Shown here piece after piece: positions 35,162 to 43,554 of a stretch of DNA of 64,000 nucleotides. Position numbers and translations under genes: made by a program. Source of the DNA: Glycomyces arizonensis DSM 44726 (GTDB lineage: Bacteria > Actinomycetota > Actinomycetes > Mycobacteriales > Micromonosporaceae); assembly GCF_000482705.1 (NCBI RefSeq), contig NZ_AXWO01000020.1, positions 32,429 through 96,428 of the forward strand, in the 5' to 3' direction. The notes under the pieces are model-generated. The model saw only the letters and a list, made by a program, of their open reading frames with translations. It had not been told where the DNA came from and did no database searches. Every line of letters begins with the position of its first letter. Position 1 is the stretch's first letter.

Positions 35162-35507
35162 CGGCATCTCCTCGCATCCGGTCGATCGCGGCGAGTACTT
35201 GGGTGCGGGCCTCTGTGCAGGCCGCACGCAGTTCCGTGAGCACCAGGCCGGCGGCCTGGGCGACCTGGTCGCAATAGGACCAGTGGCGTGCGGCATCGGC
35301 GGGAAGCTGGATCGACTCGAGTCGCAACGCGAGGTTCATCGTCGCACTGACCGCAAAAGTAGGGACAGTTGCCGATACCGCGGTCGAGGCCAGGCAGTTC
35401 TGGACGACCTCGTCCACTTCAGCCGGTGTGAGATCAGGAGTGAGGTCTTCGAAGTGGGCGGCGGCCTCGGTCAGGATCTGATCGAGGCTGGGCAGGTTCA
35501 CTGACAT
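35154..35507 (-). CDS. Small helical protein, first gene of the export operon
   Basis: 117 aa, beginning MSVNLPSLDQILTEAAAHFE, nearly all helical with VSATMNLALRLESIQLPADA in the middle. ATG 35507 has AAGGAA upstream; a longer frame to 35663 lacks support. No family assigned, but size and helical content fit an ESX-associated substrate or chaperone. It heads eight genes that all overlap or abut, down to 30270. Confidence 0.65.
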   Translation of the reverse strand: MSVNLPSLDQILTEAAAHFEDLTPDLTPAEVDEVVQNCLASTAVSATVPTFAVSATMNLALRLESIQLPADAARHWSYCDQVAQAAGLVLTELRAACTEARTQVLAAIDRMRGDADA

Positions 35508-35844
35508 GGGGTGGGGATTCCTTGTGCGAGTGAAGGAAAACGGACGGTGTCGGGTCGCGACACAAGTTAACAGGTCGAGAGGCCGTGTGGGGTACAGCTG
35601 TACTCGACGCTGAGCAGCTGCGGGAGACGTGAAACCACTGACGGTCAGGCCATGATGACACATTCGCCGTGTTCATGGTGTCCGGCCTGTTTGTCGCGTC
35701 TGAGTGTCCTGTCCCCACGGTGAGGCATGGACTCGCTACCATGAAGTAACCGTTGGCGTGACCGGTTGCCCGCACCCACCCGTAGGGCACGGTCCCCAAC
35801 GACTCCTTCAGCCTGATCACGACACCCCTGAGGAACGATCCCCT
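35508..35844. promoter_or_regulatory. Divergent control region of the two export transcription units
   Basis: A 337-base gap between the minus-strand eight-gene operon and the plus-strand pair. It must contain both promoters, but no consensus -35/-10 pair is clear to me. No gene is visible in it. Confidence 0.4.
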
Positions 35845-36441
35845 GTGAGCGACTACCGCGACATCGTCGACGGCAACGGCGAAATCATTCACGTCGCAGC
35901 CGACGACTCGGCCGACGGCCAGTCCCTGTACCAGAACGGCGAGAGGATCATCACCGCCGACGAGGACGCCTTCGACGTCTTCGCCGTCAAGACCAGCTCG
36001 GCGCTGACCGACCTGGACGAGGCCCGGTCGGTGCTGACCATGGGCGATCTCGGCTTGGTCGCCGGACTCGGGCTCGTGAACGACCTGGTCTTCTCCCGGA
36101 TCGACGCGCAGCATCTGAAGGTCGGCACCTTCCCCGAAGCCGAAGCACTCGCAATCGCCTATCTGGAGCACTTCTACAAGCCCGGGGCCGAAGCGGTCGA
36201 GCGGGTCTGGCACGGCATCGACACCGGCAAGACCGTCGCCACCGACACCATGGCCGCCTACGTCGATGCGGACGGCAACGTCGCCGCCGACGTCACCGCG
36301 CTCGCCTCCGAGTTCGACAACTCAGACGGGACGCTCACCGAGACGGAATTTGCCGAGTTCCAGACCCACGGCCCCGAGACCGAGGCGCCCGGCGGTGACG
36401 AGAGCACCGGCGGCGAAGAGGAGTCGGTCAGACTCCTGTAG
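35845..36441 (+). CDS. ESX-like secretion-associated protein, helical
   Basis: 198 aa, starting SDYRDIVDGNGEIIHVAADD (GTG, with GAGGAA nine bases upstream). The middle is hydrophobic-helical (LTMGDLGLVAGLGLVNDLVF) and the tail is acidic with Gly/Glu repeats (PGGDESTGGEEESVRLL). There is no classical signal. I do not recognise the family; position directly before a WXG/PPE-like gene and size suggest an ESX substrate or partner. Confidence 0.6.
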   Translation: MSDYRDIVDGNGEIIHVAADDSADGQSLYQNGERIITADEDAFDVFAVKTSSALTDLDEARSVLTMGDLGLVAGLGLVNDLVFSRIDAQHLKVGTFPEAEALAIAYLEHFYKPGAEAVERVWHGIDTGKTVATDTMAAYVDADGNVAADVTALASEFDNSDGTLTETEFAEFQTHGPETEAPGGDESTGGEEESVRLL

Positions 36442-36504
36442 CCCGCTTCGGCATTCGCCTCTTCGCCGCCCGAGCGCGGCCCGCCCCTGGAAGGAATCCC
36501 CACC

Positions 36505-37803
36505 ATGGCCGAACCGCTCGGCTTCGAGTACTACCGCGACAACTACACCACCGAACAGCTCTGGGACATGCTCATCACGCAAGGCGACCCGATGAGCGTC
36601 GAACTCTCCTCGACCGTCTGGGCCACCGCCCGCGGCAAGCTCCTCAACGCGCGCGAGGCCCTCAACGCCAACGTGTCCGATCTCGCCACCTACTGGCAGG
36701 GACCCGCCTCCGAAGAGTTCCAGAACCGAATGGTCCTTGTTGTTCAGTACAGCGAGGCCACCGAATTCCTCATGACACAGGCAGAGACCAATTACCTGCC
36801 CAACATCGCCGGGTATCTGGCGTCGGCGCAGGCGCGCGCACGGGGTGAGAACGCCCTCGGCGAAGACCTGGACCCAGCGAACGACATCACGGACCTTGAA
36901 GAGTGGATGGAGCAGGTCAAGGGTCTCAGCCGCCCTGAGATCGCCGCGTTGACCAGTTCGGGGTGGAACACCAACGCCAACGAGCACACCGTGTGGCGCG
37001 AGGCCCGCCACGACGAACTCGCCCAGACCGTCGCCGATCTCGGTGCGCAGTACGCCGAGTACACGAACGCCGTCTTCGCCGAACCTCATCAGACCGCACC
37101 CGATGGGATGCCGGGCTCCGCAACGTTCGAACGGCCGACCGGGGGCGTCTTCGCCGACAACCCGATCGAGGCCCCTGCTGACGCCACGACCCAGACTTCA
37201 ACCAGAGCGACGCAACCTGACACGAGTGCGAACAACGAGGCGTTCGCGTCGGTTCTGGACGACGAAGACGATGAGGCCCCGCCTTGGACGTACTCCTCTC
37301 ACGATGACTTCGATGAGGCCTCCGGTGGTCTGGCTGGCGGCAGTACCGCAACCGCACTGCCGACCGGTGGGAGTCCCATCGGTGGTACTTCGATCGGCAG
37401 CGGCACCACGGCCGCGGGGTCCGGCTTCCCCAGCGCTGCGTCCGGCGGCGCAGGTGTAGTGCCGGGCCGCGGACTGAACTCCGCCAACCCGACGAGTGGT
37501 GCTGTTCCCTCGAATGGACGCAGCACCGCGGCCGGTCGTGGCGGCGTGAACCCGAACCTCCAGGCACGACCCGCAGCAGGTAGAGACAGCGGGAACACAC
37601 CCGTGAGCGGGCGTCGCCGCAGTGACGAGACCGAGGAGGAGGAGACCGAGGCGCGCGAGTCGAAGTACGTCGAGGCCGAGAACGTCTTCTCCGTCCCGTT
37701 CGACCCCGCAGCGGGCCCCGCCCACGAAGGCCCGAAATACCAACGTGCCTGGGACAAGGAACACGCCACTTGGGAGGAACGCCGACGCGAGGAAGAGGAA
37801 TAA
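36505..37803 (+). CDS. WXG100/PPE-like type VII secretion substrate
   Basis: 432 aa. The N-terminal helical domain (about 1-180) has the WXG-type turn ATYWQGPASEEFQNRM and a second helix, as in WXG100/PPE proteins that are exported as helical bundles. The rest is a low-complexity Gly/Ser/Thr/Ala region (about 245-370) and a charged end (DETEEEETEARESKYVEAEN) finishing with an Arg/Glu tail. The ATG has AAGGAA eight bases upstream. Substrate role is inferred from fold and from the mycosin gene next door. Confidence 0.7.
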   Translation: MAEPLGFEYYRDNYTTEQLWDMLITQGDPMSVELSSTVWATARGKLLNAREALNANVSDLATYWQGPASEEFQNRMVLVVQYSEATEFLMTQAETNYLPNIAGYLASAQARARGENALGEDLDPANDITDLEEWMEQVKGLSRPEIAALTSSGWNTNANEHTVWREARHDELAQTVADLGAQYAEYTNAVFAEPHQTAPDGMPGSATFERPTGGVFADNPIEAPADATTQTSTRATQPDTSANNEAFASVLDDEDDEAPPWTYSSHDDFDEASGGLAGGSTATALPTGGSPIGGTSIGSGTTAAGSGFPSAASGGAGVVPGRGLNSANPTSGAVPSNGRSTAAGRGGVNPNLQARPAAGRDSGNTPVSGRRRSDETEEEETEARESKYVEAENVFSVPFDPAAGPAHEGPKYQRAWDKEHATWEERRREEEE

Positions 37804-37825
37804 GGCCGCGCCGGATCAAGACCGG

Positions 37826-37866
37826 ATGCCGGGCGGTGGCGGACCGTGCAAACCGCCGCCCGGCAT
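37826..37866. terminator. Hairpin between convergent export genes
   Basis: ATGCCGGGCGG pairs with CCGCCCGGCAT (11 bp) around a 19-base loop. It is placed 23 bases after the plus-strand stop and 27 before the mycosin stop, so it could serve both. Confidence 0.6.
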
Positions 37867-37892
37867 TCCTCGCGCGTGAGGGGGAATCAGCG

Positions 37893-39152
37893 CTACTGCC
37901 AGGGCTGGACTCGGCGACGACTCTTGGCCTGAGAGCGCAGCACCAGCCACACCGCCAGCCCGGCCGCCGCCAATATGACAGCGGCCGCGATTACGAACAC
38001 CAGCAGCAGGCCGTTTCCATCTGAGTCATCGGACGCTTCGGCCTGATTTTCAGAGGCGGGCTCCGATGAAGCGTCGCCGGTCGGTTCAGCCGACTCATCG
38101 TCGGACAAGGCTTCAGAGGCACCGGCCTCTCCGAGCGGGTAGCCCAAGGGATTCTCGGTCACGGCCTCGACATCGTCGCTGTTGACAGCGGCGTCGGCGT
38201 CGACCTCGCCGAACCCGAGTGCTTCGGTACGCCCTTCGCCGTGGTCGTCGGCGGTGGAAATGAGGCGCTGGATCGTGTTGCTGGCATCCAGATCCGGATA
38301 CGCCGAACGCACCAGCGCCGCCACACCGCCGACGAGACCCGAGGCCGCCGAGGTGCCCGCGGCATCGAAGTACAACGGCTCATCACCGAAATCAACGGTC
38401 TGAGGATCCGGGAAGACCATGGCACCGGCCGGGCCCGCAAGGACGATCTCCGGGCCGGTCGTGCTCATGCTCCAAGGGTCGCCGTTCTCATCGGTGCCGC
38501 TCACGGCGACCACGCCGGGGAAGTAGGCCGGATTAGGAACCTTTTCAAGGCTGGGGTCATTACCGCCACCGGCGACCACCACGACGTCTTGGTCGATCGC
38601 GTACTGCACCGCTCCCAAGAACTCCTCGTCCGGTTCGGCTTGAGAAACTTCGACCCAGGGAATCACGATCACATCCGCGCCGTTGTCGGCAGCCCATCGG
38701 ATCCCGTCGAATTGAACCTGTCCTGCGCCTGTGCTGAAGCCTGTATTGATGCTGCTGGAGCCGGTTCGAACCGGGAGGATAGTGGCGTCCGGAGCGGCGT
38801 AGAGGACGGCGGCCGCCACACCGGTACCGTGGCCGTCTCCGTCCACGCGGCCGTTCGGCTCGTCGCCGCTCATGAACGACTTGCCGTCGAGGATGTTCTT
38901 GTCCTCCAGGAACGGGTGCTCTTCGGCGATCCCGGTGTCGACCACGGCGACGGTCACGCCTTCGCCCTTCGTGGTCTCCCAGGCCGTCTCGGCGCCGATC
39001 TGGTCGATTGCCCAGGCGTTCTCGGCGTAGAGGTCCTTCTCTTCCTGTGCCAGCGCCGCCGACGGCGCGACGGTGACCGCCGCGAACAGGGCCGCTGCGC
39101 CGAGCAGCGCGCCGGCTGCGGCAGATCGCGGTGAGACGAGGGGTGTCGTCAT
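37893..39152 (-). CDS. mycP: Mycosin-type subtilisin protease (S8), type VII secretion
   Basis: 419 aa with the mycosin layout: signal peptide (1-36, ending PSAALAQ), subtilase domain with Asp72 (VAVVDTGI), His108 (DGDGHGTGVAAAV), oxyanion Asn198 (AGGGND) and Ser268 (AAGTSAASGLVGGVAAL), an acidic Ser/Glu linker, a C-terminal membrane span (LLLVFVIAAAVILAAAGLAV) and a basic tail. Mycosins stabilise ESX channels and process substrates at the membrane. It is the only machinery-type ESX component here. The catalytic set is complete, so it should be active. Confidence 0.9.
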   Translation of the reverse strand: MTTPLVSPRSAAAGALLGAAALFAAVTVAPSAALAQEEKDLYAENAWAIDQIGAETAWETTKGEGVTVAVVDTGIAEEHPFLEDKNILDGKSFMSGDEPNGRVDGDGHGTGVAAAVLYAAPDATILPVRTGSSSINTGFSTGAGQVQFDGIRWAADNGADVIVIPWVEVSQAEPDEEFLGAVQYAIDQDVVVVAGGGNDPSLEKVPNPAYFPGVVAVSGTDENGDPWSMSTTGPEIVLAGPAGAMVFPDPQTVDFGDEPLYFDAAGTSAASGLVGGVAALVRSAYPDLDASNTIQRLISTADDHGEGRTEALGFGEVDADAAVNSDDVEAVTENPLGYPLGEAGASEALSDDESAEPTGDASSEPASENQAEASDDSDGNGLLLVFVIAAAVILAAAGLAVWLVLRSQAKSRRRVQPWQ

Positions 39153-39257
39153 GAGGGGGCGTCCCTTTCCGTAGGTGCGTGATCACGGCAGTGCCCGTTC
39201 GGCCCAACGATATCGTCAAACGGCCGAGCCCACTGCCCCCGTGCACGCCGTCGGCTG

Positions 39258-39584
39258 TCATCGGCGGGCATGGTCGCGAAGCACCCGCTGGACGCTGCTG
39301 ACGCTGATGCCGAACTTGTCCGCAAGGTCCTTCTGGGTGGCGCCATCGCGACGGTCGCGAACCATGGCTTCGACCTCGCCAGGCGTCAGCCGGTCGTAGA
39401 GCCGCCACGGGCGGGCCGGTCCCGGGTGGTGATTGCGAACAAGTTCGCTGGTAGGCGCGAGTTCGTCGGCCGGAGTTCCGCCGCGCCCGGATACGGCCGG
39501 TTCGGCCGCCGGGGCGGCCGATACGGCCGAAAGGCGCGAAACCAGGGCCCTGACCTGCGATGACGGGTTCAAATAGGCCGTCAC
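39258..39584 (-). CDS. Small helix-turn-helix protein, recombinase-HTH-like
   Basis: About 108 aa if it starts at GTG 39584; other GTGs (39593, 39599) are possible. Only the C-terminal 45 residues look conserved: LTPGEVEAMVRDRRDGATQK, then DLADKFGISVSSVQRVLRDH, the HTH found at the end of resolvases and in small stand-alone regulators. The N-terminal half is Ala/Pro/Val-rich. It is read in the same direction as mycP, 105 bases upstream of it, and may regulate it or be a remnant of a mobile element at the island edge. Confidence 0.65.
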   Translation of the reverse strand: MTAYLNPSSQVRALVSRLSAVSAAPAAEPAVSGRGGTPADELAPTSELVRNHHPGPARPWRLYDRLTPGEVEAMVRDRRDGATQKDLADKFGISVSSVQRVLRDHARR

Positions 39585-39599
39585 AAGGTGCACCGACAC

Positions 39600-39630
39600 A
39601 GCCCGGTGGCCTTGTGCCACCGGGCTTTTT
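39600..39630 (+). terminator. Rho-independent terminator without an obvious upstream gene
   Basis: AGCCCGGTGG pairs with CCACCGGGCT around a 7-base loop and runs into TTTTT on the plus strand. All genes for 440 bases to its left are on the minus strand, so it would end an antisense or small RNA. It lies at the right edge of the island. Confidence 0.75.
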
Positions 39631-39800
39631 CGTGTTCGCACATGCCCCGGTGGCCGCTTTGGCCGGGCCTTCTGTATGTTCATGCTCTCCCCGGGGCCAG
39701 TCGGCATCTCAGCGGGAACACCGCCCCATCCGGTCGCGTTAGGCTCGGAGTAGAGGGAACAGACTGAATCTTTTTTGACGATGTGGGGACGCCGCAGACG

Positions 39801-40415
39801 ATGAGCGAAGAGAACACGAAGCCGGAACGCGACGAGTACGACGAGGAGTCCGACGACGACCTGCTCATCGTCGACGCCGAGGGCAACCCGATCTCCGCCG
39901 GGGAGGCGCAGCAGCGGCTCGCCGAGGCGGCCGAGTCCGATCCGTCCAAGCTGGTCGCCGAGCCCGCCAAGGTGATGCGCGTCGGTTCGATGATCAAGCA
40001 GCTCCTCGAAGAGGTGCGCGCCGCCGAGCTCGACGACAAGGGCCGCCAGCGCCTGCGCGACATCCACGCCCGCTCCATCGCCGAACTCGAGTCGGGTCTG
40101 GCCCCCGAGCTCCGCGACGAGCTCGAGCGCCTCTCGCTGCCGTTCAGCGCCGACGAGGTGCCGACCGAGGCGGAACTGCGCATCGCGCAGGCCCAGCTCG
40201 TCGGCTGGCTCGAAGGGCTCTTCCACGGCATCCAGGCCGCGCTCGTGGCACAGCAGATGGCGGCCCGCCTCCAGCTCGACCAGATGCGCTCGGGCGACAT
40301 GCGCGCGCTCCCCGCCGGCGAGGGCGGCGACCTTCCGCCCCAGCTGAGGGCCATCATGGCCGAGCGCGCCGCCCGCGGTGACGACCACGACCACCACCCC
40401 GGGCAATACCTGTAG
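39801..40415 (+). CDS. bpa: Bacterial proteasome activator Bpa
   Basis: 204-aa helical protein of the Bpa/DUF2587 family that forms ATP-independent rings opening the 20S proteasome gate. The helical core includes PAKVMRVGSMIKQLLEEVRA and QLVGWLEGLFHGIQAALVAQ. The C-terminus ends in HHPGQYL, the GQYL tail that docks into the proteasome alpha ring. ATG 39801 is chosen over an in-frame start at 39783 by the family N-terminus (acidic tail MSEENTKPERDEY). It implies a proteasome in this organism. First core gene right of the island. Confidence 0.93.
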   Translation: MSEENTKPERDEYDEESDDDLLIVDAEGNPISAGEAQQRLAEAAESDPSKLVAEPAKVMRVGSMIKQLLEEVRAAELDDKGRQRLRDIHARSIAELESGLAPELRDELERLSLPFSADEVPTEAELRIAQAQLVGWLEGLFHGIQAALVAQQMAARLQLDQMRSGDMRALPAGEGGDLPPQLRAIMAERAARGDDHDHHPGQYL

Positions 40416-40563
40416 GCACCGCAGATGCCATAGACTCGGCCTGCCGTGGCGCAGCCCGCGAGCGATGGGCGCAGACTTCACGAAGACGCTCGCGAGCTGT
40501 ACATTGGCACTGCCCGGACCCTTCCCGCCGGCCGGGGTGAGAAACACTGGAGAGCTGAACACG

Positions 40564-41253
40564 GTGCTGTACAAGACGCTGCAATGGACGGCCGCCCCGA
40601 CGATCAAACTCATCTGGCGGCCGTGGATCGACGGCAGGGAGAACATTCCCGAGACCGGCCCGGTCATCCTGGCGTCCAACCACCTCTCGGTGGCCGACCA
40701 CTACTTTCTGGGTCTGACCACCAAGCGGCACATCGCGACCATGGCGAAGATCGAGTACTTCACCGGGGCGGGACTCAAGGGCAAGGTCATCTCCAAGACG
40801 GTCAAGGCGCTCGGCCAGGTGGCCGTCGACCGCTCCGGAGGACGGCGCAGCGCCGCCTCGCTGGAGCCGTCGATGAAGGTCCTGGAGGAGGGCCGGGTCT
40901 TCGCGATCTTCCCCGAGGGCACCCGCTCGCCGGACGGGCGCCTCTACCGCGGCAAGCCGGGCGTGGCTCGCCTGGCGCTGGCCACGGGCGCGCCGGTGGT
41001 GCCGGTGGGCATGATCGGCACCGAGAAGGTCCTGCCGATCGGGGAGTCGCGCCCGCGCGTGGCACCGGTGGGCGTGCGCATCGGCAAGCCGCTCGACTTC
41101 AGCCGCTACCAGGGCATGGAGAACGACCGGGTCATCATCAGGGCGGTCACCGACGAGATCATGGACGCGATCAGGCAGCTGACCGGCCAGGAGTACGTCG
41201 ACAAGTACGCCAAGCGCAACTCCTCGTCGAAGGACGAGGGCGACTCCGACTGA
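40564..41253 (+). CDS. 1-acyl-sn-glycerol-3-phosphate acyltransferase (PlsC family)
   Basis: 229-aa membrane-associated acyltransferase making phosphatidic acid or a similar lipid. Motif I is SNHLSVADHYF (HX4D), motif III FPEGTRSPDGRLYRGKPGVA, motif IV VVPVGMIG. The GTG at 40564 (VLYKTLQWTAAPTIKLIW) is chosen because GGAGAG stands nine bases upstream; longer frames reach into the bpa gene. It lies just after bpa and converges on the cyclophilin gene with one base between stops. Confidence 0.9.
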   Translation: MLYKTLQWTAAPTIKLIWRPWIDGRENIPETGPVILASNHLSVADHYFLGLTTKRHIATMAKIEYFTGAGLKGKVISKTVKALGQVAVDRSGGRRSAASLEPSMKVLEEGRVFAIFPEGTRSPDGRLYRGKPGVARLALATGAPVVPVGMIGTEKVLPIGESRPRVAPVGVRIGKPLDFSRYQGMENDRVIIRAVTDEIMDAIRQLTGQEYVDKYAKRNSSSKDEGDSD

Positions 41254-41254
41254 G

Positions 41255-42166
41255 TCACCTGATGGCCGTGCCGTCCTCTTCGGGGACGGGCGGCTCGGTG
41301 ACGGCCTCGCCGCTCGTCTGCTCTGGTGCCGCGGGCGTCTGGCTCGCGCTGGGCGGCACGGTGTCGTCGACGGTGGGCACGTCCGATTCCTCGACGACGG
41401 TGATGGAGTAGACCGTGACCGGCTCCGGCGGCTCGCCGTCGTATTCGAGCGTGTCGGGCAGGGCCGCGATCTCGTCGAGGACCTCGTAGCCGTCGACGAT
41501 GCCGCCGATGATGCTGACCCCCGCGGTGGGGACGGCCTGCCCGCGGATGAGGACGAAGGCGCTGCCGGCCTTCCCGGCATCGTCGGTGACCAGCGCGAGG
41601 GCGTCCTGGACGTCGACGCCTTCCATGCCGACCTCGGCCTGGTAGCGCCAGCCGGGGCCGTACGTGTCGTCGGTTTCGGGCTCGGCGCCGGGGCTGCCGC
41701 AGTGGAGGATCGCCGCCGGCGAGACCTCCTGGGTGGTGAGCCGGTCGCAGTCGTGGCCCTCGTAGAAGCCGACCTCGGCCAGGTGCAGGAACGCCGCGAC
41801 GCCGCAGGGGGCGAGGTCGCCCCAGAGCATGACGTCGAGGTTGCCGCGACTGGTCTCTATGGTCACGATCGTGCGGTCGGCGGGCGTGCCGAGTTTCGGC
41901 GGATCGACGACGGGTTCGGCGTCGTCGGCCTCGGTGACCTGGCACCGCTCGTAGATGACCTCACCGGCCTCGCCTTCGTCGCCGCCGCCGTCGTGGAAGG
42001 CGAGCCAGGAGACGCCGACGATCGATCCGGCGGTGAGGACGAGCGCGCCGAGCCCGGCCAGGCCGCGCCTCCATCCACCTCGGCGCTGCCACGGCGGCGT
42101 GCCGCTGAACGGGTTGGCGGCTACTGGCTCGTGCTCGGTCTCGGCTCGGGTGCCGCTGGGCTCCAT
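41255..42166 (-). CDS. Membrane-anchored cyclophilin-type peptidyl-prolyl isomerase
   Basis: 303 aa. N-terminal cytoplasmic tail, one membrane span (GLAGLGALVLTAGSIVGVSW), then a cyclophilin domain: TIVTIETSRGNLDVMLWGDL, AAFLHLAEVGFYEGHDCDRL, GSAFVLIRGQ and IIGGIVDGYEVLDEIAALP. The tail is Pro/Thr-rich. It should fold proteins outside the membrane. Some active-site residues of classic cyclophilins are not seen, so activity may be low. The start lies 46 bases inside the end of the upstream MFS gene; TACGAT eight bases before the ATG may be its own promoter. Confidence 0.85.
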   Translation of the reverse strand: MEPSGTRAETEHEPVAANPFSGTPPWQRRGGWRRGLAGLGALVLTAGSIVGVSWLAFHDGGGDEGEAGEVIYERCQVTEADDAEPVVDPPKLGTPADRTIVTIETSRGNLDVMLWGDLAPCGVAAFLHLAEVGFYEGHDCDRLTTQEVSPAAILHCGSPGAEPETDDTYGPGWRYQAEVGMEGVDVQDALALVTDDAGKAGSAFVLIRGQAVPTAGVSIIGGIVDGYEVLDEIAALPDTLEYDGEPPEPVTVYSITVVEESDVPTVDDTVPPSASQTPAAPEQTSGEAVTEPPVPEEDGTAIR

Positions 42167-43473
42167 GCCTGTGAATCGTACGGTGCGTCGTCTCGCGCCA
42201 GGTACGCATATCCGACGCACACCACCCCATAGGAGATCGCGACGCCCACGAGCGTGCCGGGCGCGTAGCCGTCGGCGGGGACGACGAACGCGGCGGCGAA
42301 GAGGCCCGCGAGGTAACCGACGTTGTAGATGGTGTCGTTGAGACTGAAGACGCGGCCGCGGTAGGCGTCCTCGACGCCGCGCTGGAGGCTCGTGTCGACG
42401 GTGATTTTGATCCCTTGCGAGGCGATGTTGACCAAGAGCACGGCGACGGCGAACATGACCGGCCGCATGGTCCCGGCGAGGGCGGCGACGACCACGGCGC
42501 ACAGGGCGATGAGGACGACGACCCAGTTCTTCGGGCCCCACGCGCGCGTGGCCCTCGGGGTGACGATGGCGGCGGTCAGGACGCCGAGGTTGCCGAGGAT
42601 GGCGAGCACGAGGAGCCAGGTGATCGTGGTGGTCCGGGCCGGGTCGGATTCGAGGTCCCAGAAGAAGCCCATGAACAGGGCGATCGCGATGATGAACACG
42701 ATCCCGTACAGGAAGCGGTGGAGGCCCTGGACGGCCATGACCAGGGCCGGTCCCCGGCGCCTGCTCAGATGCCTGCACCCTTCGACCATGCCGGCGGTGG
42801 TGGCGGCGATGCCCGCCCACAGGCCCGCGGCCCCGGCGTATTCGCGGTCGGGTCCGAGGCCGTCGCGCTTGAACGCGGCCGAGACGCTCGCGGCCGAGAC
42901 GAGGTAGAGGCATCCGGCGGCGAGGGCGAGCATCGAGTACGAGATGTCGGAGTCGATGAGCTTGGCGACGCCGGTGGTGGCCAGGCCGAGGCCGTAGGCG
43001 AGCGCGCCGAGCGTCGAGGCCAGGGAGTTGGCGGTGACCAGCTGCGGCTGCTCGACGACGTGCGGGTGGGCGGCGCCGAGCCCGGCGAGGACGAAGCGGT
43101 TGGCGGCCAGGACCACCATCGCGCACAGCACCCACGTCCAGTCCAGGCCGGTCTGGATGGTGACGGCGATGACGACGACGAGCGCGGCGCGCAGGACGTT
43201 GGCCCCGGCGATGAGGCCCCGGCGGCTGAACCGGTCGAGGACGACGCCGACGTACGGCCCGAGCAGCGAGTAGGGGCCGAGGAGGAGGGCCACGGCGGCG
43301 GCGTAGTGGAAGGGGTCGGTGTTCCCGCCGATGAGGTCGGGGTTGAAGAAGACGCTGAGCGCGAGCGATGCCTGGAACATGCCGTCGGCGGCCTGCGAGG
43401 TCAGCCGGACGGCCAGGAGCCTTCGGAAGCGGCGGTTCGCCGCGAGGATCCGAACGTGCCCGTCGGTGCGCAT
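42121..43473 (-). CDS. Major facilitator superfamily transporter
   Basis: 450-aa membrane protein with about 12 spans, N- and C-halves each showing MFS features (LLGPYSLLGPYVGVVLDRFSRRGLI, matching the loop 2-3 motif G-(R/K)-x-D-R). The start ATG 43473 follows TATCCT by six bases, a leaderless layout; the in-frame start at 43515 is unlikely. Similar proteins are annotated as drug or metabolite exporters; no substrate can be read. Its 3' end overlaps the cyclophilin start by 46 bases. Confidence 0.88.
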   Translation of the reverse strand: MRTDGHVRILAANRRFRRLLAVRLTSQAADGMFQASLALSVFFNPDLIGGNTDPFHYAAAVALLLGPYSLLGPYVGVVLDRFSRRGLIAGANVLRAALVVVIAVTIQTGLDWTWVLCAMVVLAANRFVLAGLGAAHPHVVEQPQLVTANSLASTLGALAYGLGLATTGVAKLIDSDISYSMLALAAGCLYLVSAASVSAAFKRDGLGPDREYAGAAGLWAGIAATTAGMVEGCRHLSRRRGPALVMAVQGLHRFLYGIVFIIAIALFMGFFWDLESDPARTTTITWLLVLAILGNLGVLTAAIVTPRATRAWGPKNWVVVLIALCAVVVAALAGTMRPVMFAVAVLLVNIASQGIKITVDTSLQRGVEDAYRGRVFSLNDTIYNVGYLAGLFAAAFVVPADGYAPGTLVGVAISYGVVCVGYAYLARDDAPYDSQAWSPAAPEPRPSTSQ

Positions 43474-43554
43474 TGTCTGAGGATAACTCCGGAGACGGGG
43501 AAGGGAGACCCGCAAATCGCGAAGCGCGCGAGCCGCGAGGTCTCCCTCCGGGTG

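Noticed and set aside
37870..37885. Short CCTCGCGC match to the tRNA-Leu 3' end as an attachment site
   Set aside because: Eight bases only, expected by chance in GC-rich DNA and not at an island edge.
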